Source of the DNA: Pseudomonadota bacterium
Lineage (GTDB): Bacteria; Pseudomonadota; Alphaproteobacteria; RF32; CAG-239
Reading direction: 5' to 3'
Length of the DNA stretch: 14,791 bases
NCBI GenBank assembly: GCA_021617435.1
Contig: JAJWCP010000021.1
Span: 1 to 14,791, forward strand
Shown: piece by piece, positions 7,993 to 12,815 of the stretch
Layout: each line of letters opens with the position of its first letter
Position numbering within the stretch: position 1 is the stretch's first letter
The notes under the pieces: generated by a model
The model's database searches: none
Seen by the model: the letters and a program-made list of their open reading frames with translations, nothing else
What the model was told of the DNA's origin: nothing
Made by a program: the position numbers and the translations under genes

Positions 7993-9117
7993 ATGACAGA
8001 TACCAATTTAGTGTATCCGTATGAGTTTGAGGGCGGCAAAAAAGCCGTGGCATCAGAGGTAAACGCCAATTTTGAGGCGGTTAAATCGTTTGCGGGCGGC
8101 ATTAACGCCGACTTAAACGATATACGTAAGGCGATAGCCGATTTAAAAAACAAGCCGACGCGTGAAATGTTAGACGTTTATTACAGTTTTTCAGGCACGG
8201 CACCGGTCGGGGCTTATCCGCTTTGGACCGGTGAAACCATCACCAATTGCAAAAGCCTGTACCCGCAGTTTTGGAATAAAATCAATACCATGTCAAAACT
8301 CGGAACTTTGCAAACCGTAACCGCGGAAGAATATGCCAAAAAGCTTGAAACATACGGACAGTGCGCAAGCTTTTACATTGACAGCTTAAACGGTCATGTG
8401 CGGTTGCCGAAAATCAGCAAATTTATTTCAAGCATTGCCGATTTAACCGAGCTTGCCAAAGAGGAAAAAGCCGGATTGCCGAATATTACCGGCAGTTTGC
8501 GCCCGTACCGCATGGGTGAGCCGTCCGGTGCGTTTTACAACTCTGAAAAAGGCGATTTTTATCACACCAACTCTAAAGACGGTTCAAGCAGCGGCGCGCA
8601 ATGTACCACGATGTTTGACGCTTCAAAATCAAGTGATATTTACGGCGCAAGCGACACGGTGCAGCCGCCGGCGGTAAAGCTTTGTCTTTATTTGCAGGTT
8701 GCCAACAACACGGCGGAAATTTCCGAGCTTGACGTTAATGCGGTCATTGAGCAGATGAACACGGCGCTAAACGCTTTGCAGGCGGCGTATGATAAGTATA
8801 CGGCTGATTTGGAAAGCTTATATGCTAAAATTAAGCAGGATATTTTAGATTCATCGCCGGTGATAAAAGAAGAAAATGTTGTGGTGACGACCGAATTATT
8901 CGTTGCCGATGAAACATATTCTGATTATCCGTTTAGGGCGGATATTGCGCTTGCGGACGCTTTGGCGGAGCATGTTCCGAGCGTCAATTTCGGCTTGGAG
9001 CAGTGCGAGAGCGGAAACTTTGCGCCGGTGGCAAGCGCCGGTAACGGTTATGTGCGTATTTACGCCAAAGCCGTGCCGGAAAGCGGGTTTGTGATTCCGG
9101 CAATTCTTTTGCAGTAA
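7993..9117 (+). CDS. Tail fibre protein with collar-like domain
   Basis: The 374-residue protein probably forms the receptor-binding fibre or spike. The N-terminus YPYEFEGGKKAVASEVNANF (about residues 8-27) is a common attachment segment of phage fibres, followed by a short coiled coil (about 28-55). Residues about 66-235 look like a tail-collar domain: GTAPVGAYPLWTGETI, then HVRLPKI (135-141), GLPNITG (161-167) and the closing VQPPAVKLCLYLQVAN (223-238). A second coiled coil (about 241-285) leads to an unrecognised C-terminal domain (about 290-374) that probably holds host-specific surface. The gene has GGAGGAG before its ATG and a strong terminator after it. No reverse transcriptase or template repeat was seen, so there is no sign of targeted diversification. 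Confidence 0.75.
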   Translation: MTDTNLVYPYEFEGGKKAVASEVNANFEAVKSFAGGINADLNDIRKAIADLKNKPTREMLDVYYSFSGTAPVGAYPLWTGETITNCKSLYPQFWNKINTMSKLGTLQTVTAEEYAKKLETYGQCASFYIDSLNGHVRLPKISKFISSIADLTELAKEEKAGLPNITGSLRPYRMGEPSGAFYNSEKGDFYHTNSKDGSSSGAQCTTMFDASKSSDIYGASDTVQPPAVKLCLYLQVANNTAEISELDVNAVIEQMNTALNALQAAYDKYTADLESLYAKIKQDILDSSPVIKEENVVVTTELFVADETYSDYPFRADIALADALAEHVPSVNFGLEQCESGNFAPVASAGNGYVRIYAKAVPESGFVIPAILLQ

Positions 9118-9130
9118 CAAATTAATCATC

Positions 9131-9172
9131 ACACAATGCCGCGCTAATGAATATTGCGCGGCATTGTGTTTT
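9131..9172 (+). terminator. Strong terminator between tail fibre and lysis genes
   Basis: A perfect 14-bp stem (9131-9144 with 9156-9169) encloses an 11-base loop and is followed by a short run of T. It closes the structural operon. The lysis cassette begins 16 bases later, so lysis expression must rely on read-through, antitermination or a promoter that I cannot identify. Confidence 0.85.
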
Positions 9173-9187
9173 ATAGGAGAAAATAAT

Positions 9188-9445
9188 ATGGAATTTATAA
9201 ATTTGGTCGGTGCGGTCAGCGGTTGCTCGTCAATTTTGGGGTTTCTGGCATTAATCGTAAAGCTCGGCGAGTGGAAAGCAAGGCAGGAAGAGCGCCTTGC
9301 AAGCCACGGCAAGCGGATTGACGCTATTGAGCATAAACACGATACAATCGCCGATTGTTTGAACAAAAACAACGGATTACTTGCCGAAATTAAAGTAAAA
9401 GTTGACCTGCTTTACAAAGAAAAAACTAAGCGGAGCAAGCCATGA
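9188..9445 (+). CDS. Membrane-anchored coiled-coil protein, holin candidate
   Basis: The 85-residue protein has one hydrophobic segment near its N-terminus (about residues 3-25, FINLVGAVSGCSSILGFLAL) followed by a charged amphipathic helix with heptad-like spacing to the end. This one-span plus coiled-coil design occurs in several phage lysis-cassette proteins. It lies directly before the lysozyme, overlapping it by four bases. The ATG at 9188 is preferred because AGGAG (9175-9179) precedes it; an earlier in-frame start at 9164 would sit inside the terminator stem. It could be the holin, a holin partner, or a membrane anchor with another role. Confidence 0.6.
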   Translation: MEFINLVGAVSGCSSILGFLALIVKLGEWKARQEERLASHGKRIDAIEHKHDTIADCLNKNNGLLAEIKVKVDLLYKEKTKRSKP

Positions 9446-9912
9446 TAAGCACGAAAGAAATTGTTGAGCGCCTCATTATGCACGAGGGGTTAAACTTAAA
9501 ACCTTATCGCTGCCCGATGGGGTATTTAACCATCGGCGTGGGGCGCAATTTAATTACCAATCCTTTAACCGCGGCAGAAAAGAAAGTGGTTGGCGACTGG
9601 AGCAAAGGCATAACCATGGAAATGGCGGAATATTTGCTGCACAACGATATTCGCCGTGTGTTGGCGGATTGCCGCAATAATCTTAAATGTTGGAATATGT
9701 TAGACGCCGAACGCAAGTACGCGCTTTTTGATATGGCTTTTAATTTGGGTATTAAAGGTTTGTTGCGGTTCAAAAAAATGCTTTACGATTTAGAAATCGG
9801 CAATTATCGCGGCGCTGCCAAAGAGTGCTTAAACTCAAAATACGCGCGCGATGTCGGCAAACGGGCGGAGCGTATTGCCAAAACCATTGAAACGGGGAGG
9901 TTTGAAATATGA
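9442..9912 (+). CDS. Phage endolysin, GH24 (T4-type) lysozyme
   Basis: This 156-residue enzyme cuts the glycan chain of peptidoglycan. The active-site region is clear: Glu15 in HEGLNLKPY, a Cys at position 24 where T4 lysozyme has Asp20, and Thr30 in GYLTIGVG, keeping the E-x8-(D/C)-x5-T spacing. Later features of the fold are present: LTAAEKK, the helix DAERKYALFDMAFNLG (about 93-108), and GLLRFKKML. There is no signal peptide or SAR-type membrane anchor at the N-terminus, so export should depend on a holin. Start overlaps the preceding stop (ATGA) with GGAG at 9432-9435. Cys at the second catalytic position is common in phage GH24 enzymes and is compatible with activity. Confidence 0.92.
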   Translation: MISTKEIVERLIMHEGLNLKPYRCPMGYLTIGVGRNLITNPLTAAEKKVVGDWSKGITMEMAEYLLHNDIRRVLADCRNNLKCWNMLDAERKYALFDMAFNLGIKGLLRFKKMLYDLEIGNYRGAAKECLNSKYARDVGKRAERIAKTIETGRFEI

Positions 9913-10067
9913 TAAAACGTAAAAAGCACAGTTGTAAATATGAGGTTCACAAAGCGATTATTCACAAGCTGAGCCGTAATCAGGTGTTTAAGTTGTGCGT
10001 GTTGGCGCTGTTGGTGCTGGCGGTGGTTGCGGTGTGCGCGCCGACGGCGTTGTTGGGGCTGATGTAA
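9909..10067 (+). CDS. 52-residue single-span membrane protein, holin candidate
   Basis: This short gene, easily missed, runs from an ATG overlapping the lysozyme stop (ATGA) to a TAA that overlaps the next ATG (TAATG). A strong GGGGAGG ribosome site (9894-9900) precedes it. The product has a basic N-terminal half (MIKRKKHSCKYEVHKAIIHK) and one strongly hydrophobic C-terminal helix (about residues 26-50: VFKLCVLALLVLAVVAVCAP). The size, charge and position between lysozyme and spanins fit a small holin or antiholin. Codons for Val/Leu/Ala runs are GC-richer than the neighbours. No family was recognised. Confidence 0.6.
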   Translation: MIKRKKHSCKYEVHKAIIHKLSRNQVFKLCVLALLVLAVVAVCAPTALLGLM

Positions 10068-10303
10068 TGACGGAACTTAATAAATGGGCGGTAAGTATGT
10101 TCTTGATTGCCGCCCTTTGCGCCGCCTGTTATATGTTGGGGCGTTCGCATAGCGAGGTCAAAATCATAAAAGAACAGGGCAAAGAGGTAATAAAACAAGT
10201 GGAGGTGATAAAATATGTTGAAAAAGAAAAGGCAAAAATTTGGGTTAAGCCTAATGCCGGCCGCGCTGATTTGCTTAACCTCATGCGCAGCGGTGAGTTA
10301 TAA
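10067..10303 (+). CDS. Rz: Rz-like inner-membrane spanin (i-spanin)
   Basis: The i-spanin is anchored in the inner membrane and spans the periplasm to meet its lipoprotein partner, fusing inner and outer membranes at the last step of lysis. This 78-residue protein has an N-terminal membrane anchor (about residues 6-24, WAVSMFLIAALCAACYMLG) and then a charged alpha-helical coiled-coil domain (SEVKIIKEQGKEVIKQVEV onward). The ATG overlaps the previous stop (TAATG), implying translational coupling; a longer in-frame GTG at 9995 would produce an odd Gly/Val/Ala-rich extension and is rejected. The Rz1 gene overlaps its 3' part in another frame, the hallmark arrangement. Confidence 0.8.
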   Translation: MTELNKWAVSMFLIAALCAACYMLGRSHSEVKIIKEQGKEVIKQVEVIKYVEKEKAKIWVKPNAGRADLLNLMRSGEL

Positions 10304-10451
10304 CAACTGTCCGGTTTATCCGGCGGCGGGCGCCAAAGTTGCCGCGGAGCTTGAAAAAGCAAGTTACGATGAGTTTCCGAACACATGGGAATGGATAGGA
10401 CGGATTAATAAGTTAAGGCAGGAGTTAGAGCTGTGCAAAACCGGCAATTAA
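10215..10451 (+). CDS. Rz1: Rz1-like outer-membrane spanin lipoprotein (o-spanin)
   Basis: This 78-residue lipoprotein begins inside the Rz gene in a different frame (overlap of 89 bases) and ends beyond it. GGAGGTG (10201-10207), within Rz, is a good ribosome site. The signal peptide is basic then hydrophobic (MLKKKRQKFGLSLMPAALIC) and ends in the lipobox LTSC with Cys24 as the lipidation site; Ala at +2 favours the outer membrane. The mature part has several prolines (NCPVYP, EFPNTW) and a C-terminal helix. It should form a complex with the Rz-like protein. Confidence 0.82.
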   Translation: MLKKKRQKFGLSLMPAALICLTSCAAVSYNNCPVYPAAGAKVAAELEKASYDEFPNTWEWIGRINKLRQELELCKTGN

Positions 10452-10452
10452 C

Positions 10453-10481
10453 TTTACAAAATTAAAAATAAATGTTTTAAT
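10453..10481 (+). promoter_or_regulatory. Candidate sigma70 promoter for the gene at 10580
   Basis: TTTACA (10453-10458) and TTTAAT (10476-10481) are separated by 17 bases, each matching the consensus at five of six positions, in an AT-rich stretch just after the spanin genes. It would start a transcript with about 90 bases of leader before the gene at 10580. The leader contains a small ATGCTGAGCAT palindrome (10498-10508) but no convincing riboswitch. Confidence 0.4.
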
Positions 10482-10579
10482 CGTTCGTGTAAATAAAATG
10501 CTGAGCATAGCTTTAACGCTTATTTAAAAGTTTTAGCATATGAAAAACGTAATGGGTAATCAGATTTAAAGGAGGAACG

Positions 10580-11116
10580 ATGAAACCATTTATTAGAGAG
10601 GCACTGTTGTTAGGTGGCTTTTACTTTTTTGTATCATACATAATTGCTTATTTTGCCGGTAACAGCGCATGGCTTTGGGATTTGGGTTTTATTACCGTGG
10701 TCTTATTAGCCGTTATTGTTTTGGCGTTTAGAGATTCTTTTGCATGGCTTAACGCTTTTTGGAAAAGATTTCCTAAGCTTTCAATTTATTTGGCGGCATT
10801 AGGCTTTATTAAATATTTCAGTATTATTTTCGGCAATATCCCCGGAAAAGTTGACGGACATCTTTTTGCTACCGCTACTAACGTTGACTGGTATCAAAGC
10901 TACTATGAAGCTTATATTCCGGTATACATTTGCGTGTTCTGGATTGTATTTTGGGTTGCTTTGTTTACCGCAACTTATTTTGCTTATTTTTCAGATATCA
11001 AATTAGTTAAATTTGTTGAAATTAAAGTGGTTGAAAAAGAACCGAAAGCTGAAAACAAACCGGCTAAAAAAACTGCGGCTAAAAAAGCAGGTCGCAAACC
11101 GGCTAAAAAGAAATAA
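10580..11116 (+). CDS. Four-span membrane protein with Lys/Ala-rich tail, unknown function
   Basis: The 178-residue protein is not recognised. It has four hydrophobic segments (about residues 8-27, 31-50, 67-87 and 113-137) and a loop with aromatic residues (DWYQSYYEAY) between the third and fourth. After residue 150 it switches to a soluble, highly basic tail of Lys, Ala and Pro with histone-H1-like AKKTAAKKAGRKPAKKK, which could bind DNA or RNA or act as a charged membrane-surface segment. With four spans and a basic tail, both ends are expected in the cytoplasm. AAAGGAGG (10568-10575) precedes the start. It may be a host gene or a prophage cargo gene, since it lies just after the lysis genes with its own promoter and terminator. 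Confidence 0.7.
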   Translation: MKPFIREALLLGGFYFFVSYIIAYFAGNSAWLWDLGFITVVLLAVIVLAFRDSFAWLNAFWKRFPKLSIYLAALGFIKYFSIIFGNIPGKVDGHLFATATNVDWYQSYYEAYIPVYICVFWIVFWVALFTATYFAYFSDIKLVKFVEIKVVEKEPKAENKPAKKTAAKKAGRKPAKKK

Positions 11117-11132
11117 TTGTTTCTGAACTTAT

Positions 11133-11168
11133 AAAAAAATCTCTCATCGGAAGCTGAGAGATTTTTTT
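11133..11168. terminator. Bidirectional terminator between convergent genes
   Basis: TCTCTCA (11140-11146) pairs with TGAGAGA (11155-11161), flanked by seven A residues on the left and a run of T on the right, so it can end transcription from both sides. It lies between the membrane protein gene ending at 11116 and the pilin-like gene ending at 11171 on the other strand. Confidence 0.85.
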
Positions 11169-11170
11169 TG

Positions 11171-11926
11171 TTAAAAATTAATGTGGTCTAAATAAACGAA
11201 CAATGTGCAGTTGCTGTTATTGGCGCATGATGAGCAAAAATCATCAATTTCTTTAATACCGGCGCTGCGCAAGCAATGTGACGAATTACATTTTCTATCA
11301 CCATATAAATAGTTTGCGGATATTGCTTCTTGTACCGAACGCATTTGCAAAAAATATAAATCAGCGGTGTTTTCTTTAGCGGCGAGTACCATATTGCGGC
11401 AAATTTCCACTGAATAGCTTGATTTAGTCATGTTGTATGCGAGCATATATTCAGCATAAGTGTCGGTGGCATAGCAATAAAATTGAATGGGATTTTTAAA
11501 AGTGTCATAAACGCTGCTTTTGCTTAAATCATAAGTAAAACCGTCGGGAACAGAGTTGGTTTTAGTCAAAATGCCAACCAGTTCAGCAGATAAGCTTTCA
11601 CGGTGTTTAAGCAAGCGGCTCCACATTTCTTCTTTTATTTTAATCGCTTCATTCAATAAAAAGCTAAAGCCTTGCGCCTGTTTGTTAAGCTTGTACTTCA
11701 TCATTGCTTTGGAGTAACCGGCAATAGCCCCGACGCTTAAAACTCCTATTATCGCTAAAACCCCAAGCATTTCCACCATAGACCGCCCTGCACACAAGCC
11801 GTCACCATCGGGCTTGACCCGATGGTCCAGGTCAAACCAAGTAGCAAATTTGTTCCACCTGGATTGTCGGGTCAAGTCCGACAATGACGATGTGTGGTGT
11901 AAAATGCGGCTAAAATCTGATTTCAT
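11171..11926 (-). CDS. Type IV pilin-like / pseudopilin protein with unusually long leader
   Basis: The product carries a class III signal: the prepilin cleavage site is AG|RSMVE, with Gly47 before the cut, Glu52 at +5 of the mature part, and the hydrophobic helix MLGVLAIIGVLSVGAIAGYS (residues 53-72). It is exported, N-terminally cut and methylated by prepilin peptidase, and assembled into a pilus or secretion pseudopilus. The mature part is about 204 residues with seven cysteines, four or five of them near the C-terminus, suggesting disulphides in the globular head. GAGGAGG (11934-11940) sets the ATG at 11926. The leader is 47 residues, mostly encoded by an inserted palindromic repeat (residues 13-43). 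The first mature residue is Arg instead of the usual Phe or Met. No other pilus genes are adjacent. Its exact machinery is unknown. Confidence 0.75.
   Translation of the reverse strand: MKSDFSRILHHTSSLSDLTRQSRWNKFATWFDLDHRVKPDGDGLCAGRSMVEMLGVLAIIGVLSVGAIAGYSKAMMKYKLNKQAQGFSFLLNEAIKIKEEMWSRLLKHRESLSAELVGILTKTNSVPDGFTYDLSKSSVYDTFKNPIQFYCYATDTYAEYMLAYNMTKSSYSVEICRNMVLAAKENTADLYFLQMRSVQEAISANYLYGDRKCNSSHCLRSAGIKEIDDFCSSCANNSNCTLFVYLDHINF
11800..11889. repeat. Inverted pair of palindromic repeat units (BIME-like) inside the pilin leader
   Basis: Two 32-base units face each other: unit A at 11800-11831 and unit B at 11858-11889 (reverse complement), separated by 26 bases. They agree at 25 of 32 positions. 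Each unit forms its own hairpin with an 8-bp stem: 11805-11812 with 11818-11825, and 11863-11870 with 11878-11885. The differences preserve pairing: three stem pairs are changed on both sides, and the remaining change gives a G-T wobble. The shared core CTTGACCCGA resembles palindromic intergenic repeats common in Alphaproteobacteria. The total of 90 bases is a multiple of three and keeps the pilin frame open. Confidence 0.85.
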
Positions 11927-12025
11927 AATAAAACCTCCTCAAATTGTTAAATTTAAGAAGGTTTTACTCCGCGTTTTTTTGCAATATTTACGAGCCTGCA
12001 CTGTGTATAAGTTGTAGGCGAGGGG

Positions 12026-12670
12026 TTAAAACTCCGTTTTATCGCTTAATTTATCGTAACGATGATGAATACATTGCACAGCGGTTTTGTGCACACCTTT
12101 AGTGATGTTGTAAATTACAAATTTGCCGTTGCGGTAACAAGAAACAAAGCCGTCATCACGCAGGCGCTTTAAGTATTGTGACGTTTTAAGCTGATTGCAG
12201 CCGATACCCTGCATAATTTCAGAAACATTTTGTTCGCCGTTGAGCTCCAAAAATTCTAAAATTCGCATTTTATCGTAGTTGGCAAACAGTTTAATCTGAT
12301 TTGCCGCCATGGTGGTGTAATCTTTAGGCAACATCGCCTTAAACCCGTCTGCCAAATAATGAAAATCGTTGGTCATATAGCCGAATAATTTGCGCAGGCA
12401 CACAAACAGGCTTGCCGGATATTCTTCTTGAATGGAGTAATAAATGAAAATTCCGTGTCGTTCGGTTTTAACCATGCCGGATTCGCGCAATTTTTTTAAG
12501 CTTTGCGACACAAATATCTGCTCGCCGTTTATACCTTTGGTAATGGCAGAAACCGAAGACGAGCCGTTCACGTCCAAAAATTCCAAAATTCTAAGCCTTA
12601 ACGGGTGTGAAATATAGCCCAAGCCCTTAACGGCTTTTTTCATTACATTTACAGGCAGTTGTTCGGTCAT
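12026..12670 (-). CDS. Tandem ArsR-like winged-helix transcriptional regulator
   Basis: The 214-residue protein contains two ArsR-type winged-helix domains in one chain. Domain 1 runs about residues 15-82 and domain 2 about 124-191, each with RILEFL, a recognition helix (VSQSLKKLRESGMV at 54-67; TSQYLKRLRDDGFV at 163-176) and a beta wing (RHGIFIYYSI; RNGKFVIYNI). The domains are identical at 27 of 54 aligned positions (27-80 against 136-189), so they arose by duplication. ArsR proteins normally work as dimers of single domains; this one may bind DNA as an internal pair. The metal-binding ELCVCDL motif is absent, so the signal is unknown. The ATG at 12670 has AAAGGG in front; a TTG at 12688 is in frame but less likely. 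It is divergent from tolB. Confidence 0.8.
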   Translation of the reverse strand: MTEQLPVNVMKKAVKGLGYISHPLRLRILEFLDVNGSSSVSAITKGINGEQIFVSQSLKKLRESGMVKTERHGIFIYYSIQEEYPASLFVCLRKLFGYMTNDFHYLADGFKAMLPKDYTTMAANQIKLFANYDKMRILEFLELNGEQNVSEIMQGIGCNQLKTSQYLKRLRDDGFVSCYRNGKFVIYNITKGVHKTAVQCIHHRYDKLSDKTEF

Positions 12671-12694
12671 AATTACCCTTTCAAACAAAGTTAT

Positions 12695-12735
12695 CTATAC
12701 TTATATATAGCAAAACTGTAATTTGTTGCAACAAA
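12695..12735. promoter_or_regulatory. Promoter/operator region of the regulator with two palindromes
   Basis: Reading the - strand, TTGCAA (12726-12731) and TATATA (12704-12709, spacer 16, or 12702-12707, spacer 18) form a plausible promoter for the tandem ArsR gene. A perfect 14-base palindrome, TTTGTTGCAACAAA (12722-12735), covers the -35 element, and an imperfect one, CTATACTTATATATAG (12695-12710), covers the -10. Both are placed where an autorepressor would bind. The operator role is inferred. Confidence 0.4.
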
Positions 12736-12774
12736 AAAACAACACATTTGCTAATTGAATTTTAACAATATACG

Positions 12775-12780
12775 TATAAT
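12775..12780 (+). promoter_or_regulatory. Candidate -10 box of the tolB promoter
   Basis: A perfect TATAAT lies 35 bases before the tolB start, overlapping the end of a TATACGTATA palindrome (12769-12778). No good -35 is present at standard spacing; TTGAAT at 12755 is only 14 bases away. The promoter is probable from position but weakly supported, and it may need an activator. Confidence 0.4.
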
Positions 12781-12815
12781 ATGCTTTAAAATCAAAAATT
12801 CAGCAGAAGGTATTA

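Larger units (their letters stand above)
1..10451 (+). mobile_element. Late-gene half of a podovirus-type prophage (left end outside the window)
   Basis: All genes from 83 to 10451 lie on one strand with short gaps or overlaps, in the usual late order of short-tailed phages: portal, scaffold, capsid, adaptor, nozzle-like protein, candidate ejection protein, tail fibre, lysis. There is no tape measure, sheath or tail tube gene, which argues against a siphovirus or myovirus. Host-type genes begin by 10580 to 12816, so the element is probably integrated. The right boundary is inferred to lie in 10452-10579, after the spanins, or just past the 10580 gene. Integrase, repressor, replication and large terminase genes are not in this window and must lie to the left if the prophage is complete. 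No attachment site was recognised. Confidence 0.8.

Noticed and set aside
7993..9117. Diversity-generating retroelement target in the tail fibre
   Set aside because: There is no reverse transcriptase, template repeat or C-type lectin-like end in the window.
9995..10066. Upstream GTG extension of the Rz-like gene
   Set aside because: The extension is a Gly/Val/Ala-rich artefact of the overlapping 52-residue gene; the TAATG start at 10067 gives a normal membrane anchor.
12002..12010. TTATACACA on the - strand, matching the DnaA box consensus
   Set aside because: It is a single copy between two genes with no cluster, AT-rich unwinding region or replication gene nearby.
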